Below, piece by piece: positions 1-13,400 of a stretch of 64,000 nucleotides of DNA (position 1 is its first letter; each line of letters starts with the position of its first letter). A model generated the notes under the pieces. That model had not been told where the DNA came from. It saw nothing but the letters and a program-made list of their open reading frames with translations, and searched no databases. This DNA is from Halichondria panicea (lineage: Eukaryota; Porifera; Demospongiae; Suberitida; Halichondriidae): contig NC_087382.1 of the NCBI RefSeq assembly GCF_963675165.1, forward strand, positions 1,302,001 through 1,366,000, in the 5' to 3' direction. The translations under genes and the position numbers were made by a program.

Positions 1-84
1 CAGAATTAAACCAAATTGCTATCAAATATCTGTTTCAGAGCTGTCAGACTGAGTGTTGAGTAGAGTTGGTGACTACTTTATACA

Positions 85-1436
85 ATGGATACTAACAGGT
101 AAGAAACTGCTTAGCATGCATGCACTAATGGCCTATTTTATATTGCTTATACATGCACTATCAAACGGATTACTGTTGACAGTAACACTGTTATAGATCT
201 AGATCTATTATACACAGAATTTTGACACACCCAATTACTAACTAATCAATGATGGCAGTTCTCATCTATCTGATTCTCCCCATATAGTGACAACCTTGCT
301 GAACAACTCTACTTGGCTAGTGAGAATGGCTGTGACCAAGAAGTGCTTCATCTGCTGAAGAGAGGAGCTCCACCAAACAACAGTGACTACTACACTAGAG
401 AGCAGAATGGATACACTCCACTAACATTAGCATCCATATCCTAAGTTCAGAACTACTGATTAAGTTTGGAGCCATTGTAGCTGCTGCAGCTACGTTTGGT
501 TCGACCCCCTTACACGAGGCATGTGTACACAACAGGAAGGCCACTGCTAAGCTGTTACTGGAGCACTACTGTCCTACAGGTGAGCCTGAGTTATATAGTA
601 CAGCTGTGTGTGGTCGCTTTACCCCTTCACTATACTGCGGGTGATCTGTCCTTTAATTAGCATCAGTGTGCTGTATAGCGCAATCACAATGTTGTAGTAA
701 CGTGCACGTGAACTATACCAAGAGCACTGCAACTACACTGTAGTGATTACCTTTGTCTGTGTTATTTTAGTAAGTAGAGGGGGAATAAGAAAAGTAAACA
801 TTTCGCTAAAAAAAGATCAACTGTTATTTCAATACCCGGCCTGTTAGTATGTAAAATTGCCAGCTATGGACACTCAATCATATACAACTAGTATCTATAT
901 ATATAATGCAAATTTTATGGGGGAGATGTCATACCGGCCATTTGGCTTGGCACGGAATGCTAGCTATTATGTTTACTGCACAAAACTCGCCCTGAAGTAC
1001 AGCCACTCGCTATTCTGTATACCAGCCAGTGCTGGCTGTCCCAAACAAGATTTTCAACCTAATTTTATACGTGTATTACGGCCGGATATGACGTTTTGGG
1101 TGTGGTTTAGCAAATAAAAATTGAATTTGAGAACAAAATGATTCATTATCTTCATTATCCTCAAGACAAGAACCGCAAAATTAGTCATTAGATTCGAGGT
1201 AAGGTCGTTTTTAAGCCACAGCTATTTCCTGACATACAGCCACCTCGCTATTCCGGCCAAGCTGCATGGTCCCAAGGGTGACTGGATTAACGACAGTCTA
1301 CTTTACTCGTTTATGATGCTCGCAAGGTCAACTTGCTGCTTCCGGAAAAATCCAATTGTGAGCAACTCCTTCCTTTCGGATTTGGGTTCAATACATATGC
1401 AGCGGTGGTTATAGACCCGGATAAAATGCATGGATA

Positions 1437-1496
<60 letters not shown>

Positions 1497-4400
1497 TTAC
1501 CTGGTTGATCCTGCCAGTAGTCATATGCTTGTCTCAAGCCATGCATGTCTAAGTATAAACGCTTCTATACTGTGAAACTGCGAATGGCTCATTAAATCAA
1601 TACATGGATAGTAAATACAGGCCCTCAGCTCCCTATATATATATACAAGTTTTAACTCATATCCTTTTGCCACAATGAATCAAGCAACAGCTAGGTTAGC
1701 TGAGCTACCATCGCAATCACTTCAGTTAGACGAGTTATGAGGAAAGTTGACGTACTGTACAACTGGAAAATTTGGTGATTATTTGGCGAATGCAATGCAA
1801 TACTATACAGTGACGTTGTATCCACCAGAAAATTTAAATTTGGCAGTTTTAAATTTGGCAATCTTCGGTAAATCGCCAAATTAAAACACCCATCAAATTT
1901 CCCAGTTATACATCCATAAGGAGTCTGCATTTTACAGGCCCAAGTTATGATTCAGTGTTAGTTTGTTACTGACAATCATAACAGAAGCCATAATGGTAAT
2001 TAAGTTATGATTCAGCTGTTACTGACAATCATAACAGAAGCCAACCAATATGTTGTGGTTGCAGTGCTTTGGAGTATAGCCCTGCAAAGATATGGAAAAC
2101 CACCGTAGCAGCAAGAGTGCATAAGAAGAGAAGAGTGTCGAACTACTGATACTTCTACACAAACACTGTGCACAAAAGTAACATGACTCGCACGTGATAA
2201 AGTATTGTAAATTTACTAGTAATCTCCTAGTAAATGTTAACCGTGACGTTTTTAGGGGTGTGGTAATCAAACAATTCTAGCTAGTTGTTCACGTTCAACG
2301 TTAAGAGCTTGTGGAACTGCTCACTGCACACTGATAGGAGACGATCTCTTCACAAAAATCATCTAAATAGAGACAATAGTCGAGTTTATCCTCTTCACTT
2401 GCACTCTTTACTCACTATTAACAACTTCTGTGCATTGCGCAATTATGCACAAACATTATCAATTGCGAGTTGCTCACATGCAATTGACAGGATGATACTT
2501 TGTGCACAGTGTTTGTGTAGAAGTATCAGTAGTTCGCTTCTTATGCACTCTTGATAGTATAGATTGTGGTCAAGGGCCTAAACCAGAGATCAGTATCTAC
2601 TACAAGTGGGGCACTTCACCAAAAGGTCAACTTTCTGTATGCCATAAACAAAACTGACCACAGTGCAATATGCCATATACAGGGTTTCATACAGAGAGGG
2701 GGGGGCGCCCTGGGATTTCCCCCCTAGAAATATGAAAAATTAATGATGTCATACCAAATTGTACAGTGATTCAGATAGATCTACATGTAGAATAATCATT
2801 ATATAATGATTATTCTACGTGTCACTGTATCAGTCAAATCAATTGAGAAAAAGCCTCTTACATACATCAGGAGTGCATACATGTATATCCAATCTAGCAC
2901 ATGGTACATTTCAAAAGGTCAGACAGGAGATTACATACCATAAGATCTCGATTTAAAGCGACAAATTACGAAGCCAGAGGTCGCATCTTTTAGAGGTTGA
3001 AAAATTATATTGAAGTCCTGATGTCGCATATTTAGAGGGTCGCATCTAATTGGAGGTAACTTTACAGAGTTTACTTGCCTCGATTTCAGGCCGTTTAAAA
3101 ACACTGATTTTCCAGTGGGCTACAATCGAGGCTAGGGAGTGGCTACATTTATCTCTATTTAGAACGCGACATTAAAAAATAATTGTCAACGCAGCTGTTG
3201 CTACTTTTAGAGGTCAGAAAATTGCTGAAGCTCCTGGGTGTCGCATATTTGGAGGGTCGCCTTAAATCGAGGTCTTACGGTACACAAATTAAATTGGATG
3301 TATACTATTACCCTTTGAAATTTAAACCTTACAACATAAGCAGAGCATGTACATAGTGGGACCATCGGCTCTGTACACACACTAGAGGTCAATTTGAGTA
3401 CCTTTTCTGCCAAAAAAATTTTTTTCGGGTAAGTTGAAGGTGTACAATGCAGTAAGAACTAGACTGAATAGTTTTAAGCACAAAAACCTCCAAATTGCAC
3501 CTTAGACAATCATTCTGCCAAATTTTAGACGGCGTACGACCGTCGTCATTTCCCCCCCCTTGGCTAAAAATCCTGTATGAAACCCTGATATATTGGTACT
3601 GCTATTCCTTTGATCTCAGAGGTCAAAAGGCTGTTTGCATTTGTATCTTCACCTTTCTTTTTATTCCCCAAATTTCTTTCAATTTTCCTGCAATAATTAC
3701 TGTTAGTGTGTTGTGTAAAAGTGTCTGTTTTGTACTGTATCAGTTCATGCTCAGCTTATTTTTCAACCACGTTTACCATGCAGATATCAAGACCAGTGTT
3801 GGACGGACTGCTGCTGATTGGGCCGTACAGTGTGGGCACTATGCCTTGGCTGACTATGTGGAGGCGTTCCGGCCTGGACCTAGAGGTGAGTTAACCATCA
3901 GCATATCTAGTGAGTTTCACAGCTAGTAGATCAGTGGCCTGGTTTCCTTGTGATATCATGCACAGTCTATATAATCAAGGTCATAACAATAATTATGACA
4001 GGGACTATTAGCATGTCTCCTCAGTACAATCGGGATACTACAGGAGTCTCTTTGGTATCCCTTTTTAACTATTATGTAGACCCTCTGTCCTCGTACCCAA
4101 CTCTGGAACAGCTGAGTCAGCTGGAATGTGACCAATGGCTTCAACTTGGTGTTCATTTGAGATTGGGCAATGACCAACTGGAAACCATAAAGAAGAGCCA
4201 ACATCCCACAGCAGCAACTCTCCAGGCAGCCAAAATCAAGAATATTGACATCCAGTGGAAGGATATTGTGGAAGCTCTAGTGAGCATTGGAGAGTACAAG
4301 TTGGCAGAGAGTGTGTGCATTCAGCAAGGTCAGCAAGTTGTTGTAATGATTCTTGTTTGTGAAATTTCGTTATGGTTGTACAAGTATGCAAAATGTATTA

Positions 4401-7400
4401 AGCTTGTATATAGAAAAGTGCCTTTTGCTATCTGTCTGTTAAGTCTGTACTGTAAAATGTGTTAGTATATAATTATAACAATTGTATTTTGTGATAGCAG
4501 AACCAATTAAATGCAGGGGAAGGTGAGAATATTTTGTCAGCGAGTGTATTCTATGGCTGGCTGGACTGGGTCAAGCGTCTTGTGAAAACTGTGGACTTCA
4601 ATCCAAAAGGTGAAATAACTTATCTCGAGAAATAACGTTTCTTTCTTTCACTCTTGAGCTATTTCTATACAGGCTAGTCTAAACTGAGAGAGATAGCTAT
4701 TGTATTGAGATAGTGACAGCTATAGGCTCCTATATAATTATAATTATTATACTTATCTGCAGATATAGGTATATAGTATTGACTTGACCTTGTAACAAAT
4801 TCTTACTGTGTTTATAGCAATAATTATGGGTGAAAGATATTATAATGGCAACAGGGCCGGAGCACAGTGGCATGGGGCTGACGGGGCTAGAGCCCCCCCC
4901 CCCTTTTGTACTCCATCAACTCCAACTTAGCTTTTGAATCACCGTGATCTGTCCATCTCTTCTGCACTGTTGCATACATATATAGTTACTAGAATGACGT
5001 CATGCAATTGATGTGGGAAAGGCCATCTATAATGCGCATGCTGACTGCTGAGGAAAAGTGATGACCTTTTTTTAGGCCCCTGAAATTCAGCATCTAGATC
5101 TGCTCTGGGCCTGCTTAACCGATTTGAGCCCTGCCTTTACCAAAATCCTGTCTACACCACTGGAGCAGGGAGCCCTATGAATAACAAAGGAGTTGAACAA
5201 AGCAACGTAATACTCAAGATTCTCATTGAGCATTCACCTCGTGCGTTGAGCTTTATCGCACAGCGGTAAACAGATTATAACCGTAATGGGTATTGATCGA
5301 GAATATAGAAAGCATGCAACGATTAGAAAACAGACAGTGTTTGTTTTCGCCTTCGAAGATCGCGTATAAGTTTCAACTATCAGTAGCCTCAACCATTATC
5401 TCATTATCAGTTAAAGCAGTCCATGAATGTGTATATCTAGTTCGATCTATATAACAGCTCATTTTTGTGTCCACACATGCATGCACATACACACACATGC
5501 ACACATGCACACAAACCTGTTGCAGGCTATAAACATAGTAAACACTGCACGACCATCGTAATTAACACATGCATATACATATCAACACTCTTATAGACCA
5601 GCTCTACTTTTTTTGTTAGCATGAACCTTATACATATACACACTATACTAAGTCTTGTTACTATAGTAGTATATGGTTAGGAGTAACCATACTATTTGAT
5701 ATTCAATAGACAGTGAATATAGAAGTCAATATATATTAATTGAATAGAGTCAGAGTAGACTACCATGGGTCTCTTTTCGTTTCTGTTCCTTCTCAGTGCC
5801 AATATTGACCAAACAATTGTAGAACTAGTAATTCTTGGACTGTATACATGCAGAATACTGAAAGGCTTCTTGTTTTCTCTTAGAAACCTGTCTAAGCATG
5901 CTAGCATCGTTGTCAAGCTGCATGGTTCATAGCTCTCTCCATTCTCTTTCTTAAGAGTGCTAAAAAATAGCTGCAACACTCCATCTAGATTTTCTTTTTC
6001 AATTTTTTAGAGTGGAAGTGGAAAACTTCGGACTACTCTCCATAAAACGGTTCAACCAGGTGCTTGTTGTTCTTGCAGTATATTGAGATTCCTGGTCTTA
6101 TCATTCACCTCAGCAGAGTTGGTTTGTCTTGTTTCTTCACAAAAAGAGTACAATTCGTCTGTCAGAAGGTCATTTAGAGCTAGCTGTCCTCTGCCGACCG
6201 TTGTTAAAGGCCCAGGCTCCTCCATTACACTCAATACATCTCTTGGAAAACGTCTTCTGCTTGCTCTCTGCTTAATGTTGCTACACTCAGCTAGAGGTTT
6301 TTGACTACGCTCATGCGCATTACGGTTTTCATTATATCGCCGTGGTGTTTAATCGAAGCTAATTTTCTGAGGCACTTGACGACGTGCAATTACAGTCCTT
6401 GACAACTGGACTGGATGTAACTAATGATGTAATACGCTTTTAATAGCTGTATAAGAATTGCAGTATAGTAATAATTATTATAGATGATTATGCAATGATT
6501 CACAAGTATCCACTTCGATTGATAATTATAGTCGCGGCTCACTTTAAAGCAGTTCATTGGTATATATTTGCAGGCAATGTTGACAAGGCTGGTGATACTC
6601 CATTTGCTCTGAGCTACAAAGGTGGACATTTGGAGACAATCAAATATCTTGCCCAAGAACATCAGTGTGACCCAAAATGTATGTGCATGTATATACTGCA
6701 TGCAAATCTTTCTAGCACTCACAACTTGCTTGTATTCACAGTTGCAGTGAATGAAACTGGAGACACTCCTCTCTCCATTGAGTGTTCCCGTGGTAACCTG
6801 GAGATGGTCAAGGCTCTCATAAACAAGCATGTTGATCCAAAGAGTAAGTGTCTATCAGTGCACGGCTGTTACTTGTTGATCGATGATGATCTTCTGCAGA
6901 GCCAGTCAACAAGGCTGGTGACACCCCACTCTCTCTGGCCTATAAAGGTGGACACTGGGAAGTGGTTAAATATCTCGCCATCACTCATCACTGTGATACT
7001 AAAAGTAAATCTCATTTATCTGTTGGTTTGTATACTGTAGCTCTTATATAGGTTCTGTACAATTGCATAGCCTGGAGTTATTTAACTGTGGGCATTCTCA
7101 TTTGAACACTTGCCAGCAGAATTTTTGCATTGTGCATATAGCTGGCCATAATAATATCAGAGTTACAATTTTTTATAGGTGAAGGAAAAATATAACTCTC
7201 CTGATCTCAGCTAGCCTCGATTCCAGGCCAGGAAGAGAAAGGCGGCCTGGCGGCCTGGCATACCTTGTATGCATGTGCATGCATGCGCGAAATAATTGAC
7301 ATCATACAAATTGAAAAAACGGACAAAGTTACAATAACCATGTGGTTAGTGGTAAAATGATCATGACCACGATGGCAGCTTTCATGCTGCAGCAATGTTG

Positions 7401-10400
7401 CTTAATTAATTCTTCTAGCTCTGTTTATCAAAGAGGCAGTTCAAGAAGGCCTCCCAGACAGCTAGGAAGAGTGGTGGACCCTTTAATACATTAGTAGATT
7501 TTGAGTGAATAACTTCCCTAGTGTCGAGTTAAAAGTTTTCAGGAGTGATCATTAGCTTCTAGAATGACTTCTTGTCGAACTTAAAAGGTAGCAAAATACG
7601 ACAGCCTAATCAGGGGACCCACATGCAAGAACACATCATGCATCATCGGCGGCCTTTCCTATAACATAATTATGTATATAGCCTTATAGTGTATATAGGA
7701 TATCGTTAAGTAGAGACTTGGCTTGATACAATAAAGGGCATAAAAACTCAGTCATCATTGCATAATACATACCTCTATGTAATGGACTACAACTTCAGAA
7801 TACAAATAGTATTCGTGTTTATATTACTGACAGTATCCATAAATACACAGATTACCACCTTTTTGAGGTAATGTATGCGCATGCGCATACAAGGTATACC
7901 AGGCCGCCTTTCTTTTCGCGGCCTGGAATCGAGGCTAGATCTCAGCCTACATTCGAACCAAATTGTTGACATCAATTAGCTGGGCCACCGGGTAACACGC
8001 TTATGTAGGATTTGTACTGCTGTGTTATGCAATACTGCATCATGAATTACAACTGCAGAATACTGCATTATGAAAATAAAATTATTAACTGCACGTTTGG
8101 TTATGAATACCGTTATCTGGAATCTGATTGGGCTGCACTCCTCAGGCACTATTGACAAATCCTGTCCCCTGGCCACCCGTTGATTTAGCTCCCACAAAAT
8201 GTTCTATGCTTTAATATTCTTTGGAAATTCAAATGATACGTAAAACGTTCCTTCTTTTCCTCAAATTAATCTTCTGTTTTCTGTATAGGTGTGTTCTTAC
8301 TATCAGTAAAACACAATCAAATATCCGGAGTGGAATGTCTACTAAAAGAATGCCACAGTGATCCGAATGTGACCGACAACGAAGGCAAGAAACCTCTCAA
8401 TATGACTAACAACTCTGAGATTATTAAGCTACTCTTGAAACACGGAGCCAAGGCTGCTAATGTCTACAAGGAACACAGCAAACTCATCGGAAAGCTCTCC
8501 TCTGAGCGACCCCCACACCTTCCTCTGTTCGTGCTCATCATCGGTGATGGTGGCGTTGGGAAAAGCACTCTGTTGAAGTCCATTCTGAGCTCAAAAGGGT
8601 TTTGGTCTAAACTACGGAAGGCAAGACCAGTAGATGACGTCGATGCGAGGACAGTTGGGATCATACCGTACGAAATATACACCAAAGAGTTTGGGAGAAT
8701 CATCTACTTTGATTTTGCTGGCCAGAAAGAGTTTTACACCAGCCACTGTGCCATTCTGGAGAATGCTGTTCAAACCTCACCACCTATCATTATCCTCTGT
8801 GCTAAGCTTGTAGAAAGTGAGCAGGCGATTATTGATTCCACATATCGTTGGTTGACCCTCGTCCAAAACCAGTGCACCAATCTGAAAGGCAAAGCACACA
8901 TGATAGTAGTTGGTAGCCATGCTGACCAGGTGAAGGAAATGGGAGAAGATCTACAAGCAAAAGAGAGCATCTTTGCCCCCATTATCAAGCAATTCCCAAA
9001 GTTTGAGTTCACAGAGTTCATTCCAATGGATTGTCGCTTTGCTGATTCGATTGATATGACAAAAGCAAGAAAACAGATTCAGAAAAGCTCCGCTATTCTC
9101 CGCTCTCCAGAAACTATCAGCCTAAATGCTCACACCTTTTACATTTATCTTGCCGAAAGCTTTAAAGACGACCTTGCTTTGTCTTTGAGAAATGTCTACG
9201 AAAGAATTAAGAGCGATCTTAACGAGGGTCTGTCAAAACGCACCCAAGATATTCTTTCTTTCATACCCAGCACTGTCCCTCACCTTGTAGAGATCTGTGA
9301 CCAGCTGCATAAAAAAGGTCTCCTCTTGTTTCTCCGCAATGACAGCTCTCCGGAGAAGTCTTTCTTAGTGATTGACCAAGCAACGCTTCTGTCCAGAGTC
9401 ACTGGGACCGTGTTTGCTCCTAAAAGTTTCCGCCAGCACTGCAAGCTAGCTTCCAGCACTGGAGTAGTGCCTTTGTCGAAATTCAAGAAAGCATTCAATG
9501 GCTACGACATAGAGATGCTGATCGCCTACATGTCTCATTTAGAGTTGTGTTTCGAAATTATTGACAAGCAAGTGTTGCATTTCATTTCGAAGGAGATTGC
9601 TTCTTCCACTGACAGAGATACTTCTGTACCTGAGTCTGACACTCGATACCTCTTCTTTCCAGGGTTGATTCGAATCAACACTCCAGAGCAAGTTTGGAAA
9701 GAAGCTCAAAGCATCAAGTACCTCTTTGGTTGGGTACTCGAAACTTCTCAGAACACGGAGTTTTTTGATTCACGCTGCCTTCAGGTCCTCATTCTGAGGA
9801 TAGTGTTCATGTTTCGACTTGCCCCTGCAAGCAGAGTACTAGATGATATTCCTTCCCTGCAGAGATTCTGCTCTGTGTGGAAGAGTGGGATCTGCTGGTG
9901 CAACGATGATGGGATCACCGCACACCTCGAGCTTGCTGAAAATGGTCAATCTCTTGTTCTCAAATTGCGTTCTGACACAGTTCGACCTGAAGGTCTGATT
10001 CATCGATTTAAAATTATCAGCACAATTCGTGAGACTGTTAAAAGTTTTGGCCGCAATGTGAATGTGATTGAATCGGTCATTGATCCAAATGAAGTTGTCA
10101 AGCATTCTCTGAAAAATCCCTCTGACCTCCCACTGGTCAACATTAAAGATATTGCAGCAGCTGTCTCCTCCAACAGAAACACAATCAAATCAACACAACA
10201 AATTGCCTTTGGCTTCAAGCACCTCTTACAGTTTGAGCCGTACGCTGACCTGGATCAAACCACCATGCAGTGTATCCACAGTGACAAGAATGCCAAGAAA
10301 GATGAGAAAATCTGCGGAGCTTTTATTTCCCTTTTTGCCGGCCAATTTTCCAACCCCGACATTGAAGATCGGGATCAAGTAGCTCGAAACAGTCGCATGT

Positions 10401-13400
10401 ACAGAAGAATTCTGAGCCTTTCTAATGTCAACATTCAGTCGGTCAATCCCAGACAGGAGGTGGTCCAGGCCCTTGAGACGTGGAGGAGTGAGACTGAGGG
10501 AACTTACAGCTGTCTGAAGGAGACTTTCAACAAGTACAGCGTCTTCACTGGGAGAAACCCTCTGGTAACTATAATAGTTTATCAATTAATACATGTCTCT
10601 ATTTCAAATTTCGTCATTAGACATTAAACTCAATATTTGGGGCGAGCGTAGCGAGCCTTAACTTAGTGACGGCGGTAGCTGTATGTATGTAATGGTACGT
10701 TGGTACGGCCTGATAGCCGGTTTTTACACACGCGGTCCTTACCAATTTCGTGTATTCCTCATGTATTCCTATTGTACAACTGGAGGCATAAGAAAAAGTT
10801 GCATAAAATGAATACTGACAACGAACGCAAACAAGAAAGACTTCGAATAAGGAGGGATCGAGAGAGACAAGCAAGAGCCCAAGAAACAGCTGAAGAGAAA
10901 GTAGTCAGGCTAGCCAAACGTAAACAACAAAGCCCTGTTCTTAAAACAGCTTTTCACAAACGTTTATGCTTATATCAGCACCTACAGTACTTTCGTTCCA
11001 TAAGTTCAAACAGGGTCTAACAACATGCATCAAAACACCTGTACTGCTAACACGCTCGCCCCATGACACGTTGTGTCACCAATAGTATTATATACACATA
11101 CAGGACCTCGTATATAGTGGTAATTAATTGTATAACTTGCTTTACTAGTTCCTCTTCCTTTTATGTACATACAGGACTTAGCTGGTGTGGCTCATGATTA
11201 TATTGATCCCTCGACTGTGTTTAGTATCAGTGGTGATGAGCAAATGGTGCGTTGTCCGTATAGCTGTGTACAAACTCTATGGTAAATTGATTCTTTAATT
11301 TGACTTGCTTCTTTGTATAATCAAGAGTATAATTATAATGGAGAGAGAGTATATCGAACGTAGGCATATTGTGCATCAGATGTATATGTGACTTCCTGTA
11401 TTTGTCATTGGCTTGTAATTTGCACACTGACCGATCCAAGCGTGCATGGGTGATTTAATCTACTTTCACCCACACTTGCAAGCGAGTGTGTACTGTACAG
11501 TAATTATTGTTTTCATTCTAGTACAGTGTAGCTTACATTCAAGAGGATCACTGAATTGTGAATTAATAAATATTGTATTACTCTTCACAGGATCACCAGA
11601 TACCCTCTACCCCTACCTTAGGTATGACTTCAGAACTCAATAGTTACTATCAGTATATGCATGACTATTATAATAGCGCTTACATGTAGTGTGTACCAAT
11701 AATATCAATCTTTTGTTCTCATGCAGCGTCAGGTGAACTCCGTATTGATAGAAATCAAAAGTCAACGATTAGAGAACACTATGATACTGTCTCTGTTGCG
11801 AAGACGCCATCATCAGGTTGTGCTGTTTCAACAACTGTAACACTGTTATTCACTGATTACTCTTATATAGATGAGGGGTCCCTGTCATCAGAAAGACTCC
11901 AATACTCAGCAGCTCCAGTCCAGAGATTAGGAGCTACATCAGCTGGTACTAGGAACAGTCAACTCCATAGAAGAGGTAAATTCACTGATGATCAGATAAA
12001 GTAACGTATGTATGTACCGTTATTTTCGTATATGGGGAAATTTTTGTATATTTCGTATTGTATAGAGCATCATACAAATTACAAACTTTTTCTACCCGGA
12101 ATACGTTCACCGTAACTATCCTGAGCTGTAAATACTAAATATTTTATTGGGCATTTCATCCAAAAATTTGCACCAACAAAAATTAACCGTTGTACGGTAT
12201 GTATAATTATAATTATTGTGCCATGTAATACTTTGTTGCCTTGAAGCCATTTGCTGCATGACTCAAGTGAATGTACCAAAGGAAGTCATATATTTCTGTA
12301 TGCCATAATAATTATTATAGTGCATGCAAAACTGACCACAGTGCAATAATAATGTCATAATTATAATTATTGGAACTGCTATTCCTTTGATCTCAGAGGT
12401 CAAAAGGCAACAATGGTTTAAATTGTTCACACCATTAATTACTTACTTAGGTTCTAGTGATTTGTCTGCTCTAAGGAATTACATTGTAGACACTCCAATC
12501 ACTGGACAACTGGAGTACCAAATGAAGTATGGAGATGCTCACATACAGGTAGGTATCATAGCTATAATTACTTCAATGTGCTAAAACTGCATGTCTATAT
12601 ATGAGTTTGCTAAGTCTAAAGGGTCCAAATCATTGCCGACGTGGCACAAATTTGGTGAATATGTGTCCTTGTACCCTAGTCCACTTACATTTTGTTGATT
12701 TGCCCGGATTAGGCTGTCTATTAGTGGGTCTAGTTACTATCGTTTCCGTCATATGCAGGATCCAGGAACTACCAGCCTCCATGAGTTGATGGTCAAGCAT
12801 GGAGTCACTAACGAGCAGTTGGATCGAGAGATTGAACAAGACGACCTTGCTCCAGTAGCTATGCACTTTGATAATGTGGAGCTCTACCTCAACCCACTGA
12901 AGTTGACTGACAATGAAAAAGCTGACGTGAAGAGAGACGCTTTTGTTAGTGGCAATCTAGTGGCAGTGATCAACTGTTTGTCAATCTGGAGGGGTCACGA
13001 AGAACCCAGCAAAGCAACCTTTAGAGCACTGATTAGGATCTTATTGGATCTGAGGAAGGAAGAGCTAGCTACCAGGATTTGTCAGTATTTGGTAAATTGT
13101 TATGTCAGCACGTAAAAATTATTGCACAGTTTTTATGGGCCGCTACATGTATACATGCAGTGTACGTACTGTACTCAGTGTGTTATAGGACGGGATACCG
13201 TACAGGGAGTATAATTTTCGTGCGGTAAAAAAATTAGAAACGCCTACGTTTTTGTGAGAAAAATTTCGTGTAGGCCAGCCTGCCCATAAAAATAACAAAT
13301 ACTTATACCCCACGAATATTACCCGCTATATACGGCAGTGAGGGTCAACAATAATTATATCTGGACTTTAATTGATTCTGATCGTCTTATTCTTCCTTTG

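Larger units (their letters stand above)
2680..3587. mobile_element. Non-autonomous DNA transposon, CAGGG ends, 908 bp, 5-bp target duplication
   Basis: The left end CAGGGTTTCATACAG and right end CTGTATGAAACCCTG are perfect inverted repeats. ATATA flanks both sides (2675-2679 and 3588-3592). The flanking sequence is related to intron DNA found uninterrupted at about 12300-12410, so the filled site can be compared with an empty one. It contains a second element (2938-3280), which itself contains a third (3075-3134). Confidence 0.75.

Noticed and set aside
857..1117. 86-aa frame in gene 1 intron 2
   Set aside because: No domain, no splice context and no paralogous support.
1436..1612. Functional 18S rRNA gene
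   Set aside because: Only short pieces in the wrong order with internal losses.
6390..6830. Minus-strand 146-aa frame across the ankyrin exons of gene 1
   Set aside because: Antisense to well-supported ankyrin exons, no recognisable motif.
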